Assembly: GCF_002742445.1 (NCBI RefSeq)
Contig: NZ_NJNQ01000006.1
Location: forward strand, 1 to 64,000
DNA: 64,000 bases
Direction: 5' to 3'
Source: Bifidobacterium sp. N4G05
GTDB taxonomy: Bacteria > Actinomycetota > Actinomycetes > Actinomycetales > Bifidobacteriaceae
The notes beneath the pieces are model-generated. The model saw only the letters and a list, made by a program, of their open reading frames with translations. It was not told where the DNA came from and searched no databases. Shown here piece after piece: positions 34,510 to 43,030 of this stretch (position 1 is its first letter; each line of letters begins with the position of its first letter). The position numbers were made by a program, and so were the translations under genes.

Positions 34510-34913
34510 CACCTTGGCGTGCATGCCGTTTGACGAGGTTACACTTTTACTTGATTTTCAATATCGATTTTCCACATGCTTTTCTTTTTTAATATCACTT
34601 TATTGGTTTTTTGTTATCGAATTTTTGTCGGGTTGCATTTGACGATTACCGGCATATGCACCGATACAGATTTTCGCATGCCGCCCACAACACGGAAAAC
34701 GGCAGCACAGTACAACGAAAGAAGCGGCGCAAAGCCCGCGATTCCCACGCTTACTTTGCGACGTTTTCACGGTTTACGCACTCTGGCGCTTTACGTGCGC
34801 GCTACGCCGTCGCGCCTGCGTGGCAGTCAGATCAGGCAGTCGGCACGAAGCCGACGCCTTACCTGATTGCGATATCGCAATCGCAATATCACAATGCACG
34901 AAAAACACGGCAA
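34510..34913. other. Gene-free stretch with one hairpin
   Basis: No supported gene. The first ~110 bases are markedly AT-rich (long T-runs around 34550-34620), unlike the surroundings. A strong stem ATCAGGCAGTCGGC-ACGAA-GCCGACGCCTTACCTGAT spans 34831-34867 and may end the crcB transcript, though it lacks a U-run. Confidence 0.6.
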
Positions 34914-35309
34914 TTACGCGGGATTGGACAGCATCGCGATACCGAAACCGATCGCAACGCATATCAACGGCACTGCCACGGTAGCGACCCCGTAGCCGAT
35001 CGCCAGCGCGAATTTGCGTGTGCGGATCAGCGAAAGCACCTCGTTGATCGCAGTGGAAAACGTTGAAAATCCGCCAAGGAATCCCACGATGAACATCATG
35101 GTCGTGTCCATGTCAACCGATTGCGAATAGTACGACATCATGGCGATGCCTGCGCACAGGGATGCGATGCCGTTGATGACGAGCGTGGATATAGGGAAAT
35201 TAGGATTCCGACCGCGCCAGTTGTTCCAACTACGCTGAATCGACACGTCAAGCACGTAACGGGCCATGGCGCCCAAGCCACCGCACACGCAAATCAGCCA
35301 AATCATCAA
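34914..35309 (-). CDS. crcB: CrcB/FluC fluoride channel subunit, short form
   Basis: A 131-residue four-helix membrane protein, the usual length for the Fluc family that exports toxic fluoride. GGLGAMARYVLD near the start and GFLGGFSTFSTAINEV in helix 3 are the family's signature (the GGxxGAxxRY and GxxGGxTTFSTF blocks). Gram-positive genomes often encode two CrcB proteins that form a heterodimer, and here the start overlaps the stop of the longer CrcB gene by four bases. No fluoride-riboswitch motif was recognised upstream of the pair. Confidence 0.9.
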   Translation of the reverse strand: MMIWLICVCGGLGAMARYVLDVSIQRSWNNWRGRNPNFPISTLVINGIASLCAGIAMMSYYSQSVDMDTTMMFIVGFLGGFSTFSTAINEVLSLIRTRKFALAIGYGVATVAVPLICVAIGFGIAMLSNPA

Positions 35310-36448
35310 TGAACCTCCCCCGTGGTCGGATCGGGCACCATCGGGATCTCCGCAGTCACCGGTTTCGGCTCGAAGCTCGGCAAATCCGCGGACGCAGATG
35401 ATGGGACGACTGGCTGAGTGCTCGGCTGGACACTGTATTGCGCCGTGGAATACGTTGTGGATTGCGTTGTGAGTTGCACGGTGGAATGCACAGTGGACGC
35501 CGGCATACGTGTATCCGCTTCCAGTGTCTGCGATTCCGGTGTCTGCGATTCCGGTGTCTGCGATTCCAACGATGTCAGAATCGGTGAGGCCTGCGACGCC
35601 AACGATGGCGACTGCGCAGCCTGGGACGCCTGCTGTGCCGCACGTTGCGCAATCTGTGCAGCCTCAAGCGCCGCCTGGGCCGCGGAATGCGCCGCATCCG
35701 CCACCTTCACATGTTTCACACCGCCGGCGTCCATTTCCGCACCCAGAATGTCCGATTCTCCAGAATCGGACATCTGAGCGCGTATCTTCGTCCTCTGGTT
35801 GTCCGATTCTGGAGAATCGGACACAAAAAGTGCGTCTCGCACACGTTTTCGCGTTCCCTTAGCCAAAAGCCACCGCATAACCAGCACACCAGCCAAAGCT
35901 GCAACAATACCACCGACAAAACTTCCTGCAAGATAGCCGAACGCACTGGCCACGTGACGCTCGCGCAGCCCCTCCATCATCTCAAGCATGACTCCCGACA
36001 TCGTCGACAATCCGCCAAGAAAACCTAAACCAACACCGCGACTGACCGCCTGTCGAACCCGACGACGCAACCACGATGCAGTCGTCATATATTCGGTCAA
36101 CATCGCAAAAAGAAAACACGCAAGCATATTCGAAACGAATGTGCCGACAACAAAAGGCGTGCCGTTCACCGACGGCAGCAACATATCCAATCCGTGGCGG
36201 CAACCAACGCCAACAAAGCCGCCGATAAACACAACCAGATACATCAGTCCATCCGCCAAAGGATTGAACCGTGCCTGAACACGCTTCATCGGAGCGAGTG
36301 GAATCTGCGGCGGATTCGGCGCTGCAGCCGCTCCAGACGGTCGAATGCCGACACGGGTAACTTCCGTCAGGTCGATCGACTCCGTAGCAGGATTCGGATC
36401 GTCACCCGCATTTGGCGAGAATCCAGGCTCACTTTTTTGCGATTCCAT
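35306..36448 (-). CDS. crcB: CrcB-domain protein with a long repeat-bearing tail
   Basis: A 380-residue variant, three times the usual CrcB length. Residues ~1-50 are a polar lead. The four-helix channel domain spans ~55-185 (FIGGFVGVGCRHGLDMLL, GLGFLGGLSTMSGVMLEM; a Met stands where a Phe of the selectivity filter is usual). Two in-frame SDSxESD units follow directly, then an Ala/Gln helix, three ESQTPESQTLE-like repeats and a Ser/Thr-rich end. Start at 36448 follows GGGAG. It is first in a two-gene unit with the short CrcB. The tail is probably cytoplasmic and of unknown role. Confidence 0.82.
   Translation of the reverse strand: MESQKSEPGFSPNAGDDPNPATESIDLTEVTRVGIRPSGAAAAPNPPQIPLAPMKRVQARFNPLADGLMYLVVFIGGFVGVGCRHGLDMLLPSVNGTPFVVGTFVSNMLACFLFAMLTEYMTTASWLRRRVRQAVSRGVGLGFLGGLSTMSGVMLEMMEGLRERHVASAFGYLAGSFVGGIVAALAGVLVMRWLLAKGTRKRVRDALFVSDSPESDNQRTKIRAQMSDSGESDILGAEMDAGGVKHVKVADAAHSAAQAALEAAQIAQRAAQQASQAAQSPSLASQASPILTSLESQTPESQTPESQTLEADTRMPASTVHSTVQLTTQSTTYSTAQYSVQPSTQPVVPSSASADLPSFEPKPVTAEIPMVPDPTTGEVH
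35524..35568. repeat. 15-bp tandem repeat in the crcB tail
   Basis: GTGTCTGCGATTCCG occurs three times head to tail, giving the repeated pentapeptide ESQTP. Copy-number slippage would keep the frame. Confidence 0.8.
35749..35823. repeat. Palindrome array, 2 copies, in the crcB gene
   Basis: Copies start at 35749 and 35800, exactly 51 bp apart, and are read in frame as SDSPESD and SDSGESD. They join the membrane domain to the tail. Confidence 0.9.
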
Positions 36449-36586
36449 TGCGCTCCCTTGTATTGGCCTCTGCTCTTGCGGACGACATCGTTCCGCAATA
36501 CGGGCCGTGCAACAACGAGCTGGCCGCAGTTGCCACCTTCCTAACGTATACGAGTCTACACGCATACGCTACACGCGTACGCAAAG

Positions 36587-36814
36587 TGTCCGATTCGGGA
36601 GAAACGGACATCCAGCCCCCACTTTGCATGCCATATACATCCGATTCACCAGAATCGTACAAGCAGAATACGGAAAACACACTTTGCTTGACCGATTCGG
36701 GAGAAACGGACAAACAGTGCAGGATTACGACACATTCAATGTCTGATTCTCCAGAATCGGACATCCAAACCACAGTTTTCACGCTACGGTTGTCCGATTC
36801 TGCAGAATCGGACA
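36587..36814. repeat. Palindrome array, 5 copies, exact 51-bp period
   Basis: Starts at 36587, 36638, 36689, 36740 and 36791. The second to fourth are imperfect (CAT or TGA at the left edge, CGTACA at the right). The four 27-base spacers differ, yet several share an ACTTT-like core. The array fills the gap between the crcB start and the ClC gene stop; both genes are on the minus strand. Confidence 0.92.
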
Positions 36815-36832
36815 CTTACGGTGCACACATGG

Positions 36833-38407
36833 CTAGGTGAGCGGAGCGTCGCAAAGCCTCCGCATCGCAGGGCGAGCCTCACGCTCCTCCTCGCCGCTGA
36901 ACAGCACCACCAAATAGTCGCCGGCACGCAGCAACGTGTCGCCACGAGGCACAATCTCACGTTCTCCGCGCCGTAAGCCAATAATCAAACAACCCGACGG
37001 CCACGCGACATCGCGCACACGTTGTCCGTCCGCAATCGCCCCCATCTCCAGCGGCAATTCCATAACGCCACTACCAACCTGGCTCGGAATCCTCGTATCC
37101 TCACCCTGCGCACGCATGTAGCGTTCCAGCAACTCGCCATAAATCGGCTTCGTACGCAGCAAATCAGAAACCAGCAACGCAATAAAAGCAACGGCAGCAA
37201 CTGGCAGCATATGCGTCAACGTGCCAGACATTTCAACAGACAGCAGAATCGACGTAATCGGAGTCTTCACCGACGCAGCCAACGTGCCGGTCATCATGCA
37301 GACGGCAAAAATCGCAACCACTTCAGAAGACAGGCCAGCCCACTGATGCAACATCTCACCGCAAATACCACCAGCAAGCGCACCCACCGCAAGAATCGGC
37401 ATGAAAATACCGCCCGGAGAACCCGATCCGAAACTCGTGCTTGTGAACAGCACCTTCACTACAAACAGTAGGCACAACATCCCCAAGCCAGCACTCGCAT
37501 GCTCAGCCATGCTGATCAGATTCGAACCACCGCCGAGCACATCAGGCAGCCAAATCCCAACCGGCAAAGCAAGCGCGATCGCAATAACAGGACGGAATCG
37601 CAGCGGCACACGACCATATAACGTCTGGAAACCAAGCAGCGACCGGTTCATCATCGAACCAACCAAACCAGCAATCAAACCCAACGGAATCAGCCATACG
37701 TATTCGTCAAGCGAAAGCTGACCGATATCACCGAAATCCAACACCGGACGCAAACCGAAACAGTACTTCGACACACAATCGGCAGTCAATGAAGCCGCCG
37801 TCGCACCCATCAGAATCGCAGGAGAAAAACTACGATGCACCCCCTCCAGTGCGAACATCATGCCGGAAAGCGGAGCGCTGAATGCGGCAGATAAGCCAGC
37901 CGCGGCACCAGCCGTCACCAAATAATGCTCCTGCACGTCCTCACGACGCCTACCACGCAACCGATGCGACAGGAACTGCGCGCCCGAAGCGCCAATCTGA
38001 ATCGACGGGCCCTCACGGCCCAACGACAATCCAAACAGAGCACCAAAAAGTCCACCGACGAAACGGACCGGCAAAATCGTCTGCCAACGCATCCGCAAGC
38101 CGCAAATCACCACACCATTCGTCTGCGGAATGCCGCTGCCAGATGCCATCGGCTCTTTTGCAATCATCCACGCAATAAGGGCGGACGCTGCGACGGCTGC
38201 GACGAACCACGGCGCCAGCAGCCACGGAGTTTCACGGATTTGCGCGTATATCCAGCGGGCCGCGGCAGTGGCCTGTTCGATGCCGAGACGATAGAGAACC
38301 ACCAGCAGGCCAGAAACAAGGCCAACAAGAACGCCAGCACCCGCCATTTTCCACTTCAGCTGGTTGAAGCGTGGGATCAGCGGGTTGATAGAGGGAGACT
38401 GAGGCAT
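36833..38407 (-). CDS. ClC-type chloride channel/transporter with RCK_C tail
   Basis: A 524-residue protein. The ClC core has the anion-site motifs GSGIPQTNG near residue 92, GREGPSIQIGA near residue 130 (gating glutamate) and GSPGGIFMPIL near residue 330. The canonical GREGP/GSGIP motifs favour Cl-/H+ exchange rather than the fluoride-specific ClC-F branch, despite the crcB neighbours. The C-terminal ~75 residues (RDVAWPSGCLIIGLRRGER, LLRAGDYLVVLF) form a TrkA-C/RCK_C ligand-binding domain. AGGAG precedes the ATG. Confidence 0.88.
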   Translation of the reverse strand: MPQSPSINPLIPRFNQLKWKMAGAGVLVGLVSGLLVVLYRLGIEQATAAARWIYAQIRETPWLLAPWFVAAVAASALIAWMIAKEPMASGSGIPQTNGVVICGLRMRWQTILPVRFVGGLFGALFGLSLGREGPSIQIGASGAQFLSHRLRGRRREDVQEHYLVTAGAAAGLSAAFSAPLSGMMFALEGVHRSFSPAILMGATAASLTADCVSKYCFGLRPVLDFGDIGQLSLDEYVWLIPLGLIAGLVGSMMNRSLLGFQTLYGRVPLRFRPVIAIALALPVGIWLPDVLGGGSNLISMAEHASAGLGMLCLLFVVKVLFTSTSFGSGSPGGIFMPILAVGALAGGICGEMLHQWAGLSSEVVAIFAVCMMTGTLAASVKTPITSILLSVEMSGTLTHMLPVAAVAFIALLVSDLLRTKPIYGELLERYMRAQGEDTRIPSQVGSGVMELPLEMGAIADGQRVRDVAWPSGCLIIGLRRGEREIVPRGDTLLRAGDYLVVLFSGEEEREARPAMRRLCDAPLT

Positions 38408-38433
38408 TTGGTTCTCCTATCTGCATACCTCGC

Positions 38434-38508
38434 GTGTCCGATTCTGGAGAATCGGACAGCTATTGCACTTCTCCTACGTTCCGGACGTCCGATTCTGGAG
38501 AATCGGAC
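38434..38508. repeat. Palindrome array, 2 copies, 51-bp period
   Basis: Copies start at 38434 and 38485, both with centre GG. The array lies 27 bp upstream of the ClC start codon, so any hairpin would be in the leader or promoter of that gene. Confidence 0.9.
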
Positions 38509-38617
38509 AAATTTGGACAGCACACGTACGACAACAAAAATGCCGGCAGGCGCAAAGCCCACCGGCACACATCTGATGGGCAGCAACATCATCTGGCGTC
38601 ACCCATCAGATCATCAA

Positions 38618-39904
38618 TCAGTCGACCAGCGAGTTGATCTGAATAATGTGGTCACGCTGCGGACCCGTACCAATCACAGAAATACGGCAACCAGACAGCT
38701 CTTCAAGACGCTTCACATAATCTTGGCAGGTCTTCGGCAAATCATTGAAATCATGAATCTGAGAAATATCCTCTGACCAGCCTGGCATACTCTCGTAAAT
38801 CGGCTTCGCTACAGCAAATTCAGCCTGATCAGTCGGCATATCGTCACGACGCTCACCGTTCACATCGTAAGCGACGCACAGCGGAATCTCCTTCAAACCG
38901 GTGAGCACGTCAAGCTTAGTGAGCACAATATCCGTCAAACCGTTGACCTGAGCCGCATAACGGTTCACCACCGCATCGAACCAGCCGCAACGACGCGGAC
39001 GACCCGTAGTCACGCCATATTCATGACCCTGCGCACGCAGCCAATCGCCATCCTCGCCAAACAGCTCTGTCGGGAACGGACCCTCGCCAACGCGAGTCAC
39101 ATACGCCTTAGAAACACCAATCACACGGCTGATCTTGGTCGGACCAACGCCAGTGCCAGTACACGCGCCGCCAGCAGTCGGATTCGACGAAGTCACAAAC
39201 GGATACGTACCATGATCCACATCAAGCATGGTCGCCTGACCACCCTCGAACAGCACGGTCTTGCCCTCGTCAAGCGCCTTGTTCAGCACCAGCGAAGTGT
39301 TGGCGACATACGGCTTCAGACGCTCACCAAGACGAAGCAGCTCATCCGTGGTTTCGTTCACATCAATCGGACGACGATTGTACAGCTTCACCAGCATCTG
39401 ATTCTTCTGATGCAGGCTTGCTTCAACCTTGTCGTGCAAATGCTCCGCATTGAACAGGTCATGCACGCGGATGCCCACGCGATTAATCTTGTCGGCATAC
39501 GCAGGTCCAATGCCGCGACCGGTGGTACCGATCTTGTGCTTACCGAGGAAACGTTCCGTCACCTTATCAAGCACACGATGATACGGCGCAATAATGTGCG
39601 CACCCTCACTCACCAGCAGTCGGGAGCAGTCCACACCGCGGCTTTCCAAGCCGTCGATCTCTTCGAAAAGCACTTCAGGATCGACAACAACACCGTTGCC
39701 GATAACCGGAGTCGCGGTCGGGCTGATGATGCCGGAGGGCAGCAGGTGCAGCGCATACGATTCGTCACCAACGACCACGGTATGACCCGCATTGTTGCCG
39801 CCATTGAAGCGCGCAACATAGTCAACCTTGGTGCCGATAAGATCGGTCGCCTTGCCCTTACCTTCGTCGCCCCACTGAGCGCCAATCAACACGATACCCG
39901 GCAT
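38618..39904 (-). CDS. purA: Adenylosuccinate synthetase
   Basis: A 428-residue enzyme that joins IMP and aspartate using GTP, the first committed step to [17 protein letters not shown] at residue 8 is the phosphate-binding loop with the catalytic Asp, [11 protein letters not shown] is the IMP site, and [31 protein letters not shown] and [12 protein letters not shown] are family blocks. Length is typical. GGAGGTGCGTT precedes the ATG. The gene appears monocistronic; the divergent aldolase gene lies 240 bp away. Confidence 0.97.
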   Translation of the reverse strand: MPGIVLIGAQWGDEGKGKATDLIGTKVDYVARFNGGNNAGHTVVVGDESYALHLLPSGIISPTATPVIGNGVVVDPEVLFEEIDGLESRGVDCSRLLVSEGAHIIAPYHRVLDKVTERFLGKHKIGTTGRGIGPAYADKINRVGIRVHDLFNAEHLHDKVEASLHQKNQMLVKLYNRRPIDVNETTDELLRLGERLKPYVANTSLVLNKALDEGKTVLFEGGQATMLDVDHGTYPFVTSSNPTAGGACTGTGVGPTKISRVIGVSKAYVTRVGEGPFPTELFGEDGDWLRAQGHEYGVTTGRPRRCGWFDAVVNRYAAQVNGLTDIVLTKLDVLTGLKEIPLCVAYDVNGERRDDMPTDQAEFAVAKPIYESMPGWSEDISQIHDFNDLPKTCQDYVKRLEELSGCRISVIGTGPQRDHIIQINSLVD

Positions 39905-40012
39905 AACGCACCTCCACGCTGTCGCCTTATTCCGCCGAAGACAGCGTACCCTGAGCCCTCTACTGTTGAGGGGCCGCAGCGGTCACAGAAGCCCCTTTTT
40001 TCAGCCGTCATG

Positions 40013-40036
40013 TGTCCGTTTCTCCAGAATCGGACA
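40013..40036. repeat. Single palindrome copy
   Basis: One copy with a GTTTC left arm, in the divergent gap between purA and the aldolase gene. No copy is found 51 bp to either side. A separate small stem CCCTC...GAGGGG lies just before it, near 39957-39974. Confidence 0.88.
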
Positions 40037-40134
40037 AACAAGGGCAACAGATAACAACACAAAGCCAACGACAACCATCAGCCCTAGCAACACCACTCGG
40101 ACTCCGAAACAACATTCCTGTCACGAAACCGCCT

Positions 40135-40146
40135 CATAATGGAACC
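40135..40146 (+). promoter_or_regulatory. Leaderless -10 box of the aldolase gene
   Basis: CATAAT (40135-40140) sits six bases before the ATG at 40147, with no ribosome site between. A clear -35 box was not found. Confidence 0.5.
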
Positions 40147-41235
40147 ATGACTATCGCAACTCCTGAACGCTATGCCGAAATGCTAGACGCAGCCCATCGC
40201 GGCGGATATGCGTATCCCGCGATCAACGTGACCAGCACGCAAACCCTCAACGCCGCATTGCAGGGCTTTGCCGAAGCGGAATCCGACGGCATCATTCAGG
40301 TGTCCGTAGGCGGATCCGCCTACTTTTCGGGGCAAAGCGTGAACGACCGCGTAGTCGGATCGCTGGCATTTGCCGCGTTTGCACATGAAGTGGCCGCACA
40401 ATATCCAAACATTACCGTGGCGCTACACACCGACCATTGCGCCAAACAATACTTGGACGAATGGGTGCGCCCACTGCTCGCGCACGAGGCTGAGCAAGTG
40501 CGCCGCGGCGAAGATCCGACGTTCCAGTCGCACATGTGGGACGGCTCGACGGTACCACTCGAAGAAAACCTCGACATCGCCGAAGAACTGTTGGAAAAGT
40601 CGGTAAAGGCGCATACCGTGCTCGAAATCGAGATTGGTGCGGTCGGCGGCGAGGAAGACGGACATTCTGCGGAAATCAACGAAAAACTGTATTCCACTCC
40701 GGCCGACGGCGTGCGCGTGGCGGAACGACTGGGATTGGGCGAGCATGGCCGCTACATGGCCGCGTTCACGTTCGGCAATGTGCATGGCGCATACAAGCCT
40801 GGCGTGGTGCAGTTGCGTCCGCGTCTACTGCACGATATTCAGACGGAAGTGTGGAACGCCGCGCATGACGGGCGATTGGGAAGCGTCGATTCCGCGCACG
40901 TCGCGTCGTGCGCCCTGCCGGATATGCCAGAAGGCAAGCCGTTCCCACTGGTATTCCATGGCGGTTCCGGATCGTCGCCTGCTGAGATTGCAGAAGCGGT
41001 CAGTTACGGCGTGGTCAAGATGAACATCGACACGGATACGCAGTACGCGTTCTCGCGTGCGATTGCCGGGCATATGTTCCGTAATTATGATGCGGTTTTG
41101 AAGATTGACGGCGAAGTCGGCAATAAGAAGCTGTACGATCCGCGCTCTTGGGGGCGTGAAGCCGAAACGGCGATGGCCCAACGCGTAGTCGAAGCGTGCA
41201 AGCAGCTAGGCTCCGCAGGGCGCGCGCTGAAGTAG
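40147..41235 (+). CDS. fba: Class II fructose-bisphosphate aldolase
   Basis: A 362-residue zinc-dependent aldolase that interconverts fructose 1,6-bisphosphate and two triose phosphates. GGYAYPAINVTSTQTLNAAL opens the barrel. VALHTDHCAKQ carries the catalytic Asp and a Zn-binding His; EIEIGAVGGEEDG, FTFGNVHGAYKPG and PLVFHGGSGS supply the other metal and phosphate contacts. The length suits the type A subgroup. Bifidobacteria lack phosphofructokinase, so it probably serves gluconeogenesis. It appears leaderless. A palindrome array follows the stop codon. Confidence 0.94.
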   Translation: MTIATPERYAEMLDAAHRGGYAYPAINVTSTQTLNAALQGFAEAESDGIIQVSVGGSAYFSGQSVNDRVVGSLAFAAFAHEVAAQYPNITVALHTDHCAKQYLDEWVRPLLAHEAEQVRRGEDPTFQSHMWDGSTVPLEENLDIAEELLEKSVKAHTVLEIEIGAVGGEEDGHSAEINEKLYSTPADGVRVAERLGLGEHGRYMAAFTFGNVHGAYKPGVVQLRPRLLHDIQTEVWNAAHDGRLGSVDSAHVASCALPDMPEGKPFPLVFHGGSGSSPAEIAEAVSYGVVKMNIDTDTQYAFSRAIAGHMFRNYDAVLKIDGEVGNKKLYDPRSWGREAETAMAQRVVEACKQLGSAGRALK

Positions 41236-41299
41236 CTGAGGTAGGACGGATGGCTGGTACCTCATAATCACCGAGCATAGGAAGCCCTCACCTTTAGCA

Positions 41300-41374
41300 T
41301 GTCCGATTCTCCAGAATCAGACGACCAGGCGTCCTCTCCTATGTTCTAGTTGTCCGATTCTCCAGAATCGGACA
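41300..41374. repeat. Palindrome array, 2 copies, 51-bp period
   Basis: Copies start at 41300 and 41351 in a convergent gap. The outer flanks are complementary to one another (TTAGCATGTCC on the left, GGACATGCTAA on the right), so the two-copy unit could fold as a single long stem. No gene is seen in the remainder of 41236-41541. Confidence 0.9.
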
Positions 41375-41541
41375 TGCTAACGGCAGAGCCAGCGGATTTA
41401 GGGCAACCGTGCCCAAAACCATACGCCATCCAATTCCGGACATGCGAAAAAGCGCATACCGCGCCGTCAAATCAAATAACCTTTCGCAACGAAATCACAC
41501 TGCAGAATCCCACATCACACGCATACAAGCATGCATACAAA

Positions 41542-42729
41542 TCAATACGTCTTGCATACGAAACCTTTGAACGGCGACGAATAAGCATGCGCATCCCGAG
41601 GCACCTCCGCCGCAGCCAAACGCTTGCGCAACTGCTCGCGGTCACGCACATGTTCCATCTGGAATCGCACGACACTAATCCGCAGCATATTCAACTCCGT
41701 CTCACGGTCCTTTTCACGCAAAATCGCGTCAACCGCATCGCCATTATTCAACATGGACGGATCAATATACTTCTGCCGGCCATCCAACTCGCCAACAACA
41801 ATACTGCCGTCATCACGAGTCCACAGATAATCCGCGCGAATGTCGCGACCATCCAACGGACTAGCGAAACTGACTTGCATTTGCGGCTGCGCAAATCCTA
41901 ATTCCAGCATGGTGGCGAGCGCGACAGCCTCACCCCCGTTTTCGCAAGCTGGTTCGACATGTTCGGCGATATACCGCGCTCGGATGATGCCGCCGATCCT
42001 TTTCTTGCGATTGACGTAATCCTGGAATCGTTCTTTTGGCATGCCGGTTTGGCGTAGGGCTGTGCAGCACGTTGACATCGCGTTTTCCATGTCGAGCATG
42101 CGCGCGCAATCGGCCATGGTTTCGATTCCCGAAGTCACGCGCATGTCGTCCACAATGGTCGTCGACGGAAAATCCTTGTAATAGTGGGCGATCGCGTAGC
42201 CATGCCGTCCCGCTTTGGAACGGTTCGCGACCGCGATGTGCACGTACCGTTGCAGTTTGATGGTAGTGGTGAAGCCGAGAGCGCCGGCCGCCGACGGCCC
42301 GCATAGCACCCAATCGGGGTGTTCGTGGCATACGGTGCGATTCGTCCATATGATGCGTTCCGAGTAAGACAGGGATTCCCACTTTTGCGCATTGATATAC
42401 ATGCCTTTGTGGGGCATAACAATTTCTCCCGCGCGTGTGCGACGTTGGAACGCGCGGCGGTCTTTCGGTTGCTTTGGTACCGCCAAACGACGATGCTTGT
42501 AGGCTTGGTCAAGCATGGCATCGATCCGTTGCTGCGTTTGAGTTTGCGAGGATTGCTTACGCGGGACGCGTCGCGGGCGCTTGTGCGAGGCGTGTTCCGA
42601 AGGCGGAGGGCCGTTCGCAGGTTTGCCTGACGGACGATACGATTCGCCGGTCACTGCCACAGGCGAGTTCTTTTTTGACTTCGCATTGTGCTGATTTTGC
42701 CGGTTCTGTTGGTTCTGTTGAGTATTCAT
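41542..42729 (-). CDS. AbiEi-like N-terminus with nuclease-like C-terminus
   Basis: A 395-residue protein of a type common in bifidobacteria and other actinobacteria. After ~60 polar residues comes a winged-helix-like region (AFQRRTRAGEIVMPHKGMYI, WVLCGPSAAGALGF) reminiscent of AbiEi antitoxins. The C-terminal region RDIRADYLWTRDDGSIVVGELDGRQKY, with a later Lys/Glu-rich helix, resembles the PD-(D/E)xK fold of DUF559 proteins. No partner toxin gene is adjacent, so it is an orphan. Function in phage defence is a guess. Palindrome arrays lie on both sides. The ATG at 42729 is chosen over the GTG at 42735. Confidence 0.65.
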   Translation of the reverse strand: MNTQQNQQNRQNQHNAKSKKNSPVAVTGESYRPSGKPANGPPPSEHASHKRPRRVPRKQSSQTQTQQRIDAMLDQAYKHRRLAVPKQPKDRRAFQRRTRAGEIVMPHKGMYINAQKWESLSYSERIIWTNRTVCHEHPDWVLCGPSAAGALGFTTTIKLQRYVHIAVANRSKAGRHGYAIAHYYKDFPSTTIVDDMRVTSGIETMADCARMLDMENAMSTCCTALRQTGMPKERFQDYVNRKKRIGGIIRARYIAEHVEPACENGGEAVALATMLELGFAQPQMQVSFASPLDGRDIRADYLWTRDDGSIVVGELDGRQKYIDPSMLNNGDAVDAILREKDRETELNMLRISVVRFQMEHVRDREQLRKRLAAAEVPRDAHAYSSPFKGFVCKTY

Positions 42730-42855
42730 GCGCACACGATAAAGGATGTTTCGTGGAATGCGCCAGTCAAAACCGGGGTTGTGGTCGGAGGACGTGAGTT
42801 ATCCACAGGGTCGGCGTGTCGGGGGCAATGCGTCTCGCATATTATGCCGCTTAGT

Positions 42856-42981
42856 TGTCCGATTCTGGAGAAACGGACAGTCAAACGTCCACGCATCCGG
42901 TCCACTTGTCCGATTCTCCAGAATCAGCCAAACAACCGCCACCGTTTTTATCATGTTTGTCCGATTCTCCAGAATCGGACA
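42856..42981. repeat. Palindrome array, 3 copies, 51-bp period
   Basis: Copies start at 42856, 42907 and 42958. The third has flanks that extend the hairpin (CATGTTTGTCC on the left, GGACAAACATG on the right). Confidence 0.92.
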
Positions 42982-43030
42982 AACATGAGAGCATGCACCA
43001 CCTCCACGGACAGCGCATCCGACTCTTCAT

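Noticed and set aside
35645-36028. Frames with VRFSRIGH or CPILQNRT repeats
   Set aside because: They are alternative-frame readings of the palindrome, which is open in all frames; none has other coding evidence.
36449-36586. Fluoride riboswitch upstream of the crcB pair
   Set aside because: I looked for the conserved GGCGAUGG...GUUCGCC-type core on the minus strand and did not find it; only a small GCGGA/TCCGC stem is present.
36587-36814. CRISPR array
   Set aside because: Regular repeats and spacers, but the repeats are full palindromes that vary, the spacers share a degenerate core, similar arrays occur within genes, and there are no cas genes.
36833-38407. Fluoride-specific ClC-F transporter
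   Set aside because: Its position next to crcB suggested it, but the GREGP and GSGIP motifs are those of chloride-type ClC proteins.
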